A stretch of DNA of 64,000 nt from Candidatus Acidiferrales bacterium. Lineage in GTDB: Bacteria > Bacteroidota > Ignavibacteria > Kryptoniales > JAKASW01. Under the pieces are notes generated by a model. The model was not told the DNA's origin. It saw only the letters and a program-made list of their open reading frames with translations, and searched no databases. Every line of letters starts with the position of its first letter. Position 1 is the stretch's first letter. This document shows, piece by piece, positions 19,671 to 29,230 of the stretch. The stretch is taken from positions 90,180 through 154,179 of the forward strand of contig DATJAY010000020.1 of assembly GCA_035515795.1 (NCBI GenBank), in the 5' to 3' direction. Made by a program: the position numbers and the translations under genes.

Positions 19671-21027
19671 GTTTCAATACTCTCCTTGTTTTTTCCGTAA
19701 TCTTAAACCTGTCGTCAACTCTCAGCCCGCATACCCAGATTATTCCATCCTTGCCTGACAACACCAACACATTATTTTTCTGATAGATAGGGATTTTCTG
19801 ATCCACCAGAAAATCGCTGATTTTTTTGTGGCCCTTCATTCCGAGCGGCGTAAACGAATCTCCGGGGTGCCAGCTCCGAAGCGTAAGGGCATCTCCTGCA
19901 TTGTCCGCATCAACAAATTCAACAACCGGAGAAAGCGAAAAGTTGACTTCGCCTTTTTCGACAACTTCGGTGTTAAGGTAAAACTCTTCAAACTCATATT
20001 TCTTCCCGGGAATTATTTCGGCGACGAAGTCCGCGGGCTCTTTCGGATTCTTTATGAAGACCAGATTATACCTGTCTCTGAATACGACGACATCGCTCCC
20101 TAATTCTATTGAACTCCCCGTTTCGGAGTTTATCAGGTCCATGACGGCGTGGACTTTGTTGTAGTCTACTTCTCCCCGGACAAATTCCTTCAGTGCCGCC
20201 ATGATCATGTTTTCGCGGATGAAGAGAAGAGTGTTTTTCAGTTTGAAAATATCCAGAACGAGCTTCTCCCCTTCGAAATTCTTCGCCACGCTGGAATAGA
20301 GAAGCTTCACCTCGTTGCTTATGAATGAGTTCATCTCCTGAAAAATTTCAGCGGTTCGATTAAGTGTGGCGATTACCGCAGGATTGATCTTTTCTTGAAT
20401 CTGAGGGATTGTCGAATGGCGGATTACGTTGCGCATGTAATAATTTTTTATGTTTGACGAATCTTCACGGTACTTGAGACTTTTTAATCTCGCATATTGT
20501 TCTATCTCTTTCCGTTCCGCAAACAGAAGAGGTCTGATTATATGTCCTCGTTTTACCGGAATTCCTCCGAGACCGTTGGCGCCCGAGCCGCGCAGCAGAT
20601 TAAATAACATGGTTTCGGCGTTATCGTTTGCATTGTGCGCAGTGGCGATCCTTGTAAAATTCTTCAATATCATAACCGTTTCTAGAAATTTGTAACGGAT
20701 TTCTCGCGCACCGGCTTGAAGCGATGTTTTGTGTTCTATGATAAACGCCCGTGTGTCAACCCCATGCACGAAGCACTCGATCCCGCTGCTCTCCGCCAGG
20801 TCCTTTACGAACTTTTCATCTTCTTCGGATTCACTGCCGCGGAGCTTGTGATTGATATGTGCGACGGCGATTTGCATTTGCATGCGGTTCTTCAACTCCA
20901 TCATCAGATCCAGGAGCACGGTGGAGTCTATTCCGCCAGAGACGCTCACGATGATCTTGTCGTTCTCGGAGACGAGCTGGTGCTTTCTGATGTAGTTCTC
21001 GAACCTATTAAAGAAATCGCGCAGCAT
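19651..21027 (-). CDS. tilS: tRNA(Ile)-lysidine synthase
   Basis: A 458-residue PP-loop ATPase that converts the wobble C of tRNA-Ile(CAU) to lysidine, allowing AUA decoding. The ATP pyrophosphatase loop is VSVSGGIDSTVLLDL near residue 27. The motif ATAHNANDNAETMLFNLLRGSG is followed by the RPLL segment (RGHIIRPLLFAERKEI). The C-terminal domain contains the family's TLRSWHPGDSFTPLGMKG and KKISDFLVDQKIP. The ATG at 21027 starts at the family N terminus. It heads the tilS-hpt-ftsH operon and lies divergent from the tRNA cluster. Confidence 0.96.
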   Translation of the reverse strand: MLRDFFNRFENYIRKHQLVSENDKIIVSVSGGIDSTVLLDLMMELKNRMQMQIAVAHINHKLRGSESEEDEKFVKDLAESSGIECFVHGVDTRAFIIEHKTSLQAGAREIRYKFLETVMILKNFTRIATAHNANDNAETMLFNLLRGSGANGLGGIPVKRGHIIRPLLFAERKEIEQYARLKSLKYREDSSNIKNYYMRNVIRHSTIPQIQEKINPAVIATLNRTAEIFQEMNSFISNEVKLLYSSVAKNFEGEKLVLDIFKLKNTLLFIRENMIMAALKEFVRGEVDYNKVHAVMDLINSETGSSIELGSDVVVFRDRYNLVFIKNPKEPADFVAEIIPGKKYEFEEFYLNTEVVEKGEVNFSLSPVVEFVDADNAGDALTLRSWHPGDSFTPLGMKGHKKISDFLVDQKIPIYQKNNVLVLSGKDGIIWVCGLRVDDRFKITEKTRRVLKLEFGYK

Positions 21028-21281
21028 AACTTATTCTTTTCGAAACCCTCACGAATCTCCTGAACTGAGGGCCGGTTTTTTCAAAAAAGTTATAACTCGC
21101 ACGCATCAATTGCAATTTTCGACCATGATACAACCCCCTTTTCATTGAAAGGCAGATGAGTTATATTATTGGTTCGCGAGGTGCAGCCCGGCCGGAGCGT
21201 GGTGCCTTTGGTGCCAAAGCCGCGGGTCGGACGTTACACTCTAAGACGATACAAAGTTCTTTAACTTTTGTCAGAAGAATT

Positions 21282-21356
21282 CGGGGCGTGGCTCAGTCCG
21301 GTTAGAGCACTTGGTTTGGGACCAAGGGGTCGTGGGTTCGAATCCCTCCGCCCCGA
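21282..21356 (+). tRNA. tRNA-Pro(TGG)
   Basis: A full cloverleaf: acceptor CGGGGCG pairs with CGCCCCG (21349-21355). The anticodon stem CTTGG/CCAAG encloses TTTGGGA, giving anticodon TGG. The T-arm has GGGTTCGAATCCC. CCA is not encoded. Confidence 0.97.
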
Positions 21357-21532
21357 CAAAAAGATTAAAGATGGAATGAGGTCGAGGATTCTGTGCCGAG
21401 GGCGGACTGGCTCCGGCTGAGAATTCGTCGGACCTGAGTTGTTTGCTTAACGTTCAGCTTGATTTTTTTTCCCACCTCGGCTATATTTTTACCGGAACGT
21501 GTCTGTTCATTGAAGTAATTTGGCACGCAAGT

Positions 21533-21605
<73 letters not shown>

Positions 21606-21613
21606 CGACAATA

Positions 21614-21707
21614 GCTCATGGCTGACAGTTCATAGCTCATAGGGAAACAATTTTGTTTATTGTATTTGAAATGCCTTACCACGAGCTGTGAGTCATGAAC
21701 TATGAGC
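21614..21707. repeat. Imperfect inverted repeat between tRNA-Gly and tRNA-Cys
   Basis: A 25-base arm at 21614-21638 and the reverse complement of 21683-21707 match at 17 of 25 positions. Both are built from GCTCAT / AGTTCAT / AGCTC words. It fills almost the whole spacer between the two tRNAs and resembles low-complexity intergenic repeats. The function is unknown. Confidence 0.45.
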
Positions 21708-21715
21708 AAAAATCT

Positions 21716-21787
21716 GGCGACGTACCCAAGTGGTAAGGGAGAGGTCTGCAAAACCTTTATGCGGCGGTTCGAATCCGCCCGTCGCCT
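21716..21787 (+). tRNA. tRNA-Cys(GCA)
   Basis: Acceptor GGCGACG pairs with CGTCGCC (21780-21786). The anticodon arm GAGGT/ACCTT encloses CTGCAAA, giving anticodon GCA. The T-arm contains GCGGTTCGAATCCGC. CCA is not encoded. Confidence 0.96.
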
Positions 21788-21906
21788 CTCCGCCGGAATT
21801 CAATTCGGCTCCGGCGTAAGCCCCCATCCTCCTGCTCCAAAGTGGTCCTTTGGATCATTCTCACGCGACGTGAGAAGTGTACTCCCAAACTTATCTCGGA
21901 GTTTTT

Positions 21907-22590
21907 ATGAAAACTATTTTGGTCGTTGACGACGAAAAGGACATCGTTCAACTCATCAGGTATAATCTCGAGCGCGAAGGTTTCAGAGTTGAAGCAGCGT
22001 CAGACGGAAATGAAGCTTTGAAAAAGGCGAACGAAGTAAGACCGGATCTTATATTGCTCGACATAATGCTTCCGGGGAAAGACGGCTACGAAGTCATGAA
22101 ATCTTTGAACCAGAATGAAAAGACGTCGAACGTACCGGTGATTTTCCTGACTGCCAAGAGCGCCGAGTTCGACGAAGTACTGGGATTGGAGTTGGGCGCG
22201 GATGATTATATAGTCAAACCTATTAGTCCCCGCAAACTTGTCTCGCGTATTCGCGCAGTGTTGCGGAGAGCGGAAGGAGTAAAAACCGAAGACGGCAAGA
22301 ATATCGACTACGGCAGAATCCTGATCGATAGGGAAAGTTACATGGTGAAGATAGAAGGAGAGCATGTATTTTTCCCGAGGAAAGAATTTGAAATATTATA
22401 TTACCTTGCATCTCACGAAGGAAAAGTCATCTCTCGTGAGACTCTTCTAAGCAGGATTTGGGGTGCAGAGGTCTATGTCGGAGACAGGACGGTCGATGTC
22501 CATATCCGCAAGATTCGGGAGAAGTTAGGGGATCATGCGAACATGATCGAGACGATCAAAGGCGTCGGTTACAAATTCAAAGCCGAATGA
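21907..22590 (+). CDS. phoB: OmpR/PhoB-family response regulator
   Basis: A 227-residue two-component regulator. The receiver domain (about 1-120) has the acidic pair in VVDDEKD, the phosphoacceptor Asp in ILLDIMLPG and the Lys of YIVKPISPRKL. The C-terminal winged-helix DNA-binding domain has EFEILYYLASHEGKVISRETLL and DRTVDVHIRKIREKLG. The ATG at 21907 is used because it opens the receiver domain and CGGAG precedes it; an upstream frame extension to 21877 is not family sequence. It overlaps the next kinase gene by four bases, and phoU follows, so it is probably PhoB, the phosphate-starvation regulator. Confidence 0.92.
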   Translation: MKTILVVDDEKDIVQLIRYNLEREGFRVEAASDGNEALKKANEVRPDLILLDIMLPGKDGYEVMKSLNQNEKTSNVPVIFLTAKSAEFDEVLGLELGADDYIVKPISPRKLVSRIRAVLRRAEGVKTEDGKNIDYGRILIDRESYMVKIEGEHVFFPRKEFEILYYLASHEGKVISRETLLSRIWGAEVYVGDRTVDVHIRKIREKLGDHANMIETIKGVGYKFKAE

Positions 22591-23639
22591 ATAGACTTCT
22601 TCATTCACGTAAAATAAAATTAGCCTTCGCGGTGATTTTTGGAATTGCCGTGTATTTTCTCACGATGCTGGTGGAAAATATTTTTTCATCCGGGATTTCC
22701 TTCGGCGAGAACCATCTCGTGCTCGCCGGAATTCTCAGCACCGTCTTGCTTTATCTGTTCGAAGAAGTCTTTTACTCTTACAGCGCCCGGCAGTCAAAGA
22801 TATTGAGCACGATCGTGGATGCTCTTCAGAGAATCAGTGCCGGCGACTTGTCCGTGCAGCTGCCCAGAACCGGCTCCGTGGAATTAAAACAAATCAGCGA
22901 ATTGACAAATCAGATCGTCGGGAACCTGAAGAGAGACATAGCAAAGTTTGAAAAATTGGAGAGAGTCAGGAGTGAATTCCTTGCCAATGTTTCTCATGAG
23001 TTGCGTACGCCGATATTCAGCATACAGGGTTTCATAGAAACCCTGATTGACGGAGCGATAAGTGATCCGAAGGTCAACAGGGAATTTCTTCAGAAGGCAC
23101 TCGAACACTCCGAACGCTTGAACGTTCTGTTGAACGACCTCATAGAAATTTCCCGGATCGAAAGCGGCGAGATGAGAATGAGCTTTCGGTACTTCGACAT
23201 AACCAATTTCCTGAGAAATGTCGTTCAAGAGATTTTGCCGAAGGCGGAAAAGAAGTCTTTGAAGATTGTTCAGTGCTTCGATTCGAGTGAGGTTCTTGTC
23301 CTCGGTGATAAGGATAGACTCAGGCAGGTTTTAGATAATTTGATAGACAATTCAATTAAATACACCGACCGCGGCGGGACGGTAGAGGTCGGATTCGAGG
23401 AGTTTCCTAATTCGGTCAGAGTATTTGTGAGAGACAACGGTGCCGGGATAGGTGAGGAGCATCTATCCAGAATCTTCGAGAGATTTTACCGGGTCGACAA
23501 AGATAGAAGCCGGAGCGTCGGTGGAACGGGGCTTGGCCTCGCGATCGTAAAACATATAATTGAGGCGCATAATAGTAAGGTTGAGGTGAAAAGCGAATTG
23601 GGAAAGGGATCGGAGTTCAGTTTCGTTTTGAAAAAGTAG
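22587..23639 (+). CDS. phoR: PhoR-like sensor histidine kinase
   Basis: A 350-residue membrane kinase. Two N-terminal helices (about 10-30 and 40-58) are followed by a HAMP-like linker. The HisKA motif FLANVSHELRTPIFSIQGFI carries the phosphorylated His. The ATPase domain has N, G1 and G2 boxes (DNLIDNSIKYT, VRDNGAGIG, GGTGLGLAIVKHI). The ATG at 22587 overlaps the response-regulator stop (ATGA), so the pair is translationally coupled. There is no large periplasmic sensor domain, as is common for PhoR, which takes its signal from PhoU and the transporter. The sensed ligand is inferred from the phoU neighbour. Confidence 0.9.
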   Translation: MNRLLHSRKIKLAFAVIFGIAVYFLTMLVENIFSSGISFGENHLVLAGILSTVLLYLFEEVFYSYSARQSKILSTIVDALQRISAGDLSVQLPRTGSVELKQISELTNQIVGNLKRDIAKFEKLERVRSEFLANVSHELRTPIFSIQGFIETLIDGAISDPKVNREFLQKALEHSERLNVLLNDLIEISRIESGEMRMSFRYFDITNFLRNVVQEILPKAEKKSLKIVQCFDSSEVLVLGDKDRLRQVLDNLIDNSIKYTDRGGTVEVGFEEFPNSVRVFVRDNGAGIGEEHLSRIFERFYRVDKDRSRSVGGTGLGLAIVKHIIEAHNSKVEVKSELGKGSEFSFVLKK

Positions 23640-23694
23640 CGGCGATTGCGCGCGACTACTTAACAGTCTGTATTGAGAATGAAGGAGAAGAAAT

Positions 23695-24360
23695 ATGCAT
23701 AGACATTTTGAAGATTTACTCGAAAACCTGAGATCAAATCTGATTAAAATGGGAAGCCTTGTTGATGAGCAGCTTGAGTTGGCCTTGCGTGCGCTGCACG
23801 ATGGCGACTTGAAGACCACTGAAAAAGTGTACGAGAACGAAAAGAAGGTAAATGAATTCGACAATCTTTTGGATAAGCAGGTCGACGAGATTATGGCACT
23901 TGAGCAGCCGGTCGCCGCAGATCTGCGTCTCGTGGTTTCTGCAATAAAGATGAATCATGAACTCGAAAGGATAGGAGATGTGGCTGTAAACATCGCCCAG
24001 CGTGTCAAGCCGCTCCTAAATTACGCGGATCTTGTCCGCAGAACCGCAATTCTCGATATGGGTGATGTGGCGAGGAAAATGGTACATGATGCCATCGATT
24101 CTTTCATTCATGGCGATCCTGAATTGGCACAGCAAATCTGCAAAAAAGATGATGTGGTCGACGAGATGAATCGTAATAAATTCAAGTTTGTAATTGAAGA
24201 GATGGAGAAAAATCCGAATTTGATCGAGCCCGGCGCACACTTGATTGTGGCGCTGAAACACATTGAAAGGGTAGCCGATCACGCAACGAACATCGCCGAA
24301 GACGTGGTGTTTCTAGTCGATGCGAAGATAATTAAGCACCACGCGGCAGAGAAAGCTTGA
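23695..24360 (+). CDS. phoU: Phosphate signalling protein PhoU
   Basis: A 221-residue two-repeat helical-bundle protein. It begins with MHRHFEDLLENLRSNLIKMG and has the two PhoU metal-binding-type motifs, NHELERIGDVAVNIAQRVK and LKHIERVADHATNIAEDVVF. PhoU damps PhoR-PhoB signalling when phosphate is plentiful. AAGGAG lies upstream of the ATG at 23695. It is third in a phoB-phoR-phoU cluster; no pst transporter gene follows. Confidence 0.95.
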   Translation: MHRHFEDLLENLRSNLIKMGSLVDEQLELALRALHDGDLKTTEKVYENEKKVNEFDNLLDKQVDEIMALEQPVAADLRLVVSAIKMNHELERIGDVAVNIAQRVKPLLNYADLVRRTAILDMGDVARKMVHDAIDSFIHGDPELAQQICKKDDVVDEMNRNKFKFVIEEMEKNPNLIEPGAHLIVALKHIERVADHATNIAEDVVFLVDAKIIKHHAAEKA

Positions 24361-24685
24361 AAAAACGGAAACTTTGCCGGGCTGACATTTTGTCATACTA
24401 AATCCTGAACGGTCGTCGGATTCCATTTGCAGGATTTCGGAGTCTCACCGCTCCATGTTTTTGGATGTTGAAATTCCTGCACAGTCGTCAGACCATCTTA
24501 ATCTGGGGTTATCTCGCGGGGGCGGAACAAGTTTATCGCTACGCTCTTGAAATAAGCCTTAGAGGTAGTCTAAACGTACGAATTTCCATGAACATGCGGG
24601 AATAATTATTTTTTGCCAGATGCCTTGGCTTATTGATATTCAACGCCGGGTTTAATAACTTACAAAAGGATTTTTGCGCAATTAC
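24361..24685. other. Intergenic region without a supported gene
   Basis: About 325 bases between phoU and the coiled-coil/receiver gene. Apart from the imperfect direct repeat listed separately, I see no open frame with coding character, no RNA fold I recognise and no clear terminator. Confidence 0.5.
24403..24492. repeat. Imperfect direct repeat pair
   Basis: Two 18-base copies, at 24403-24420 and 24475-24492, agree at 15 positions (TCCTGNACNGTCGTCNGA). They start 72 bases apart. No function is known. Confidence 0.35.
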
Positions 24686-26746
24686 ATGCTTTTTAAGAAA
24701 ACCCAAAATATCAGGCCGGCTACCCAACAACCACAACAACCTGCCAGTACACGACAGGAGATTGCCGCTCACCTTAGAATGGCAGATAAGCACATCAGAG
24801 AAGGCAATCTTGCAGAAGCCAAAGTGGAACTGGATGCCGTGAGGGCAATCGAGCCGAATAATGTCTATGCTTTGGCTCTTGAGGAGAGAAGACAGGCACT
24901 CGAGAAAGCCACGAAGGAAGGGGAAGTTCCTGCCGAAGAAGCCGCTAAGCCTGAAGCGGCGGCGGCGGTAGAAGAAAAACCATCTGAGAAACCGCCTGTT
25001 GCAGTCGACGAAGAAACAATAAGAGCCGAGATCGAGCAGCGTCTCGAGATCGAGTACAACAAGAAATTCACCGAAGAAATTCGCAAGGCTGAACAGCGCA
25101 TAGCGGAAGCTCTCAAGAAGGAACGTGAATGGCAGGAAGCGGAACGTGCATCTTTGATTGCAAATCTCGAAAAGGAGAAAGACAAATTTAGAAGGGAATT
25201 AGAGAAGCAATCGAAAGATGCCTTTGAAATTGAAGTGGGAAAGATGGAAGCGACTTACCGGCAGCAATTATCTGCCGAGCGCAAGAAGGCTGAGGAAGAA
25301 ACTCGTGCAGAGATGAGCGCGCTGTATGAAAAGTCGATGAATGAATTAAAGGAATCGGCGGTCAAAGAAAAGCGTCAACTGCTGGAAAAAGAGCGCAAAG
25401 CACTTGAGGAAAGTAAGAAACAAATGGAGGACGAGTTCCAGAAACGACTTTCTGGAGAGCTCGCAAAAGGGAGAAGTACATCCTTAATAGATCACGAAAA
25501 GGAACGGGAAAGATTTGAATCGGAAACGAGAGCCAAGCTTCAACGAGAGTTTGACGACAAGCTTGACGCAGATAGAAGGCGGATCGAGGAACAGATCAGG
25601 TTACAGCATATGGATCTCGAGAGGTCCTACGAAAATCGCCACGGTAAACTAGAACGTGAAACACAAATTGAGCTCAATCGGCGTCTCGAAGAGATTAAGC
25701 TGAACGAGCAGAGGGAATTTGAGCGGAAGCATAGCGAACTGCGAACCCAGCTTGAGAGCGAATACACCGTAAAGCTCGCTGCCGAGCTGGCAAAAGAGCG
25801 CGAGCGAATAGAGAAGCAGGTTGAGGTAGAATTAAAAGGTCGGCAGTCCAAGCTCGAATCGGATAGAAAGAAGGTTGTGGGCGAAGAGCAGTCCAAGCTC
25901 GACGAGGCACGCACCATCATGAAGATGGAGATGGAAAAGGAAATCGAGCGAAGAGTTGCAGACGCAAAGAATTCGGTGGAGACGATTTACAAGGAAAAAC
26001 TAAAGCTCCTTGGCGTTAAGCTGCCCGATACGCGCGAAGAAAAGCTGAGGATATACGTTACTCGTTTGAGGGAAGCCTGGGAGGCTCCTCCGGTCACTCC
26101 AGAAGCAGCCCGCGAGCTTATGCAGCTTCGCGATATTTTCAATTTGTCGTTTGAAGACCATATCGAAATGGAAGGAGAGGTGCGTCTCCAGGTTTACGTG
26201 ACCGAAGTGGAGAAGGAAATAAAGAGAGGTCATATAAGACCGAATGATGACAATTCGCTCGAGGAATTGAAACGCCGTTACCAGATTACCCCTGAAGAGC
26301 AAAAGAAGCTTGAGCCCCACATCCTTTCAGCGTTCCAGCGTGCCATAATGAAAGCGGTTATTCTTGTCGTCGATGATGAGGCTGGATTTCTTGAAACAGT
26401 GAGAGCCGTCCTTGAAGGATACGGATACAGCGTCTTGACTAAACAAAGCCCCACGGACGCGCTGAAACTTCTAGAGACAACGAATGTCGACATGATCATT
26501 GCCGATGTCATGTTCTCGGGTACGGAAGGCGATGGGTTCTCTTTTTACGAGCGCGTTCAGAAAATTCCTCACCTGAAGAAGGTTCCTTTCGTCCTTATGA
26601 GCGGGCTGCATGAGAGCTTTTTCGTACGCACGGGAATTCAACTCGGCGTCGATGATTATTTGACGAAACCGGTCGATCCCGATATGCTTGCTGCGGTTGT
26701 AGAAGGCAAACTTAAGAAATACAAATCTCTGCGCGAAGCGGACTAG
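24686..26746 (+). CDS. Helical/coiled-coil protein with C-terminal receiver domain
   Basis: A protein of about 686 residues with an unusual order of parts. Residues about 20-70 look like one or two TPR-type helices (HIREGNLAEAKVELDAVRAI). Then comes an Ala/Pro/Glu linker and some 350 residues of charged heptad-rich coiled coil, full of Glu, Lys, Arg and Gln. A short helical region follows (VTPEAARELMQLRDIF). The last 125 residues are a response-regulator receiver: acidic pair VVDDEAGFLE, phosphoacceptor IIADVMF and the Lys of DYLTKPVDPDML. No output domain follows the receiver. It is probably a phosphorylation-controlled scaffold. The start is uncertain: an in-frame TTG at 24674 is nearer to AAAAGGA. 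Confidence 0.82.
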   Translation: MLFKKTQNIRPATQQPQQPASTRQEIAAHLRMADKHIREGNLAEAKVELDAVRAIEPNNVYALALEERRQALEKATKEGEVPAEEAAKPEAAAAVEEKPSEKPPVAVDEETIRAEIEQRLEIEYNKKFTEEIRKAEQRIAEALKKEREWQEAERASLIANLEKEKDKFRRELEKQSKDAFEIEVGKMEATYRQQLSAERKKAEEETRAEMSALYEKSMNELKESAVKEKRQLLEKERKALEESKKQMEDEFQKRLSGELAKGRSTSLIDHEKERERFESETRAKLQREFDDKLDADRRRIEEQIRLQHMDLERSYENRHGKLERETQIELNRRLEEIKLNEQREFERKHSELRTQLESEYTVKLAAELAKERERIEKQVEVELKGRQSKLESDRKKVVGEEQSKLDEARTIMKMEMEKEIERRVADAKNSVETIYKEKLKLLGVKLPDTREEKLRIYVTRLREAWEAPPVTPEAARELMQLRDIFNLSFEDHIEMEGEVRLQVYVTEVEKEIKRGHIRPNDDNSLEELKRRYQITPEEQKKLEPHILSAFQRAIMKAVILVVDDEAGFLETVRAVLEGYGYSVLTKQSPTDALKLLETTNVDMIIADVMFSGTEGDGFSFYERVQKIPHLKKVPFVLMSGLHESFFVRTGIQLGVDDYLTKPVDPDMLAAVVEGKLKKYKSLREAD

Positions 26747-26826
26747 TTTTCCCTCCTTTTCAGTCACGGCACATCGAACCCAAACCTGTCTTCCTTCCTT
26801 TGATGACTTCCGCCGAAATTTTGGGC

Positions 26827-29085
26827 TCAGCCTCTCCAAAGATATTGCAGCTTCACAAAGAATTGACGGCCTGTTTGCCTTATCCCGAATTCGTCGCCGT
26901 AGTTTGTGAGATTGTCGGTTGATCCGGCATAGAATATTGTAAAGGGGTTAAGCTTGTAGCTGAAGAGCGGATCGATTTCGAGGGCTTTATTGAACTGATC
27001 GTACTGGCCGATCAGCCTCACGAAAATCCGATCGCTGAACTGATATATCGCGGATATCCTGGAGATGTATCCGTCGAAAAGAAGATTGCTTCCGACGGTA
27101 TCGACAAGTCGCGACCGCGAATAATCCAGCGTTAAAGAAAGTTTTGACGTCGGCTTTAAGATTAGTTCTGCGGTGATATTGTGGCCGTTGCCAAGTGTGG
27201 TATTGTCCGCGCGGTATATGAACTTTCCGACAGCAGCGGAAACATTCAAGTTCACCGCGCTCGAGGGTCTGGTATATAGATTGAAGATCCATCTGTGCAC
27301 GCCAAAAAAATTTACCGAATGATATAGCTCATCGTTGACGAGTAAGTAATTAACGGATAACTGGGTTTGACTCTTCAGTTGTGTGAACGGTGTCAAGACT
27401 ATCCATCTTTCCTTCCTTGCGTTCTCATAATCAAAATGCAGGAACGAATCCAGATCGATCCCCCACCAGTCTATCAGAGATGTATTAGGATAAAACTGCA
27501 GAGTATGATCCATCTCGAGCGTTCTCAAATCGTTTGCGAATATGTATCCGTCTTCCGCTTGGAAAGTCGGGGAGAGATCTCTGTACGTGAATCTGAAACT
27601 ATAAATTCTCGCATCTCTTCTAAAGTCCGCCTGAAATGCTGTTCCATCATACTCCTGTCCATCGAAAGCCTTCGTGAATTTTGTGTCTCCAAAATGAGAT
27701 GTGTCCGAGACTATGCTTGTATCGTTCAGTTCTCTGGTGTTCGAATAGAGGAATTGTCCGTCGAAAGTGTAGTTGTCACCGAAGAACAAATCCCAATCGA
27801 ATCCTCCGACGTAATTGTGCGAGTTCTCGAAATTTCTGCCGGTTCCAAGTGCGCCGACAAAAGATTGTGCTCCGAAGTCGTACTTGGCTCTGAGGACATT
27901 AGAGATGGATTGATGTGAAGTCGAAAATGAATTATCACCCGCGTTGTCGAGTACGCTTCCTTCCTCACCTGCAATGATAAAGGCTGAATTCCTGTCTTCC
28001 GCCCCGAGGTAAGCCAGGGTCAGCGGTCCTGTTTTTTCCATGACCTTCGTTGCTCCTAGAGGGTTGTTGATCATGCGAGAGTAATACGCCTGGATCGTCG
28101 TGTTGAAGAGATCGTTCCCTTCGATGAAGAATGGCCGCTTTTCGGGATAGAAAAGAGCGAATGTCGAATTAACACTTATCTGAGTAGCGTCAGATTCAAC
28201 CTGACTGAAATCGGGATTGGCGACGCCTTCTATTGAGAAACTTGGGTTTGGGGAATATTTGCCGCCGATACCGAATCTTCCTATAACCGGCCCATCGGAG
28301 AATCCGGAATTCGGATCGCTATTGTCGTTAGTCGACCCGCTTTCCAATCCCATCGCATAGGGCAACAGTTCCAGACCACCGATTGACTGAAGTCCTTCGA
28401 GACCGTCCAGGGTGCCCTCCTGGCATAAAGGACATGGGTCGTTCAGATCCAGTCGCAGCCACGAATATTGGTAACGGCTTTCGCGCGGCAGATTTCTCAG
28501 AAACTCTATTCCCCAGTCCTGCACGCCCGACGCTGGGAAGCGAAGACTTTTGAACGGCAATGCGATTTCTACTGTATACCCGCTGTCGTTCAGCGCTCCC
28601 TTCGAATCCCAGACCGCGTCGAAGTTCGCGTCTTCGTTGTTCCCGGTTCTCATAAGATCACCCTGGATACCGAGAGGATTAACGACGAACTCGTATGCCT
28701 TTTGGTGGCTCAGGTATGTATCGAGGAACACCATCACAAAATCATCGTCAAAAATATTGTCCCGGTCTGTGACATGAGCCCTTATTTGAGATGGATGCGT
28801 ATCGTGGCAAATAAATCCAACGTACAAATAGCTGGAGTTGTATAAAATCATAACGGTCGTTTTTTGTTTCGCGGGCAAATTGTAGCCGGGTTGTATTTCG
28901 TAATTTATTTCGATTCGAGGTGCCAGCTGCCAATGAGGATCTGTGAGTTTGCCGGTAAGGGCGATATCCCCGTCTATCTTGACCGCCCTGACGTATTTTG
29001 ATTGATTCGTTGAATCCAGGTCTGCCTTGGCGGATATGGGTAAGCAAATAGACATGATTGCACCCAACAGAATCGTACTCCTCAA
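26827..29085 (-). CDS. DUF5916-type outer-membrane protein with N-terminal CBM9-like domain
   Basis: A 752-residue exported protein. The start is a TTG at 29085 behind a strong GGAGGAG site, and the signal peptide ends near PISAKAD. Residues about 30-220 match a carbohydrate-binding family 9-like domain, with VKIDGDIALTGKLTDPHWQL, SSYLYVGFICHDTHPS and YTVEIALPFKSLRFP. The rest follows the DUF5916 pattern, including FALFYPEKRPFFIEGNDLFN, and ends in repeated amphipathic strands consistent with an outer-membrane barrel. Its role is not established; related proteins are common in Bacteroidota. It is probably followed by nothing in the same transcript, since the plus-strand receiver gene converges on it. 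Confidence 0.85.
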   Translation of the reverse strand: MRSTILLGAIMSICLPISAKADLDSTNQSKYVRAVKIDGDIALTGKLTDPHWQLAPRIEINYEIQPGYNLPAKQKTTVMILYNSSYLYVGFICHDTHPSQIRAHVTDRDNIFDDDFVMVFLDTYLSHQKAYEFVVNPLGIQGDLMRTGNNEDANFDAVWDSKGALNDSGYTVEIALPFKSLRFPASGVQDWGIEFLRNLPRESRYQYSWLRLDLNDPCPLCQEGTLDGLEGLQSIGGLELLPYAMGLESGSTNDNSDPNSGFSDGPVIGRFGIGGKYSPNPSFSIEGVANPDFSQVESDATQISVNSTFALFYPEKRPFFIEGNDLFNTTIQAYYSRMINNPLGATKVMEKTGPLTLAYLGAEDRNSAFIIAGEEGSVLDNAGDNSFSTSHQSISNVLRAKYDFGAQSFVGALGTGRNFENSHNYVGGFDWDLFFGDNYTFDGQFLYSNTRELNDTSIVSDTSHFGDTKFTKAFDGQEYDGTAFQADFRRDARIYSFRFTYRDLSPTFQAEDGYIFANDLRTLEMDHTLQFYPNTSLIDWWGIDLDSFLHFDYENARKERWIVLTPFTQLKSQTQLSVNYLLVNDELYHSVNFFGVHRWIFNLYTRPSSAVNLNVSAAVGKFIYRADNTTLGNGHNITAELILKPTSKLSLTLDYSRSRLVDTVGSNLLFDGYISRISAIYQFSDRIFVRLIGQYDQFNKALEIDPLFSYKLNPFTIFYAGSTDNLTNYGDEFGIRQTGRQFFVKLQYLWRG

Positions 29086-29230
29086 GTTCTCCTCCTTTTG
29101 ACGAAGATACGGATGTCTCAGAAAATCGTTACAGAAAAATTCTTGTTAGATCTGACTTTGTGATGATTTCGGGATGTGAGGATTCTTATCGGTTCTCCAT
29201 CTGACCTCGCGGGGCAGGAAACATCACCGA

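Noticed and set aside
21168..21240. GC-rich, tRNA-like stretch upstream of tRNA-Pro (GTGCAGCCCGG, then GGTGCCTTTGGTGCC)
   Set aside because: It recalls a D-arm and anticodon arm, but there is no matching acceptor stem and no GTTCGA T-loop.
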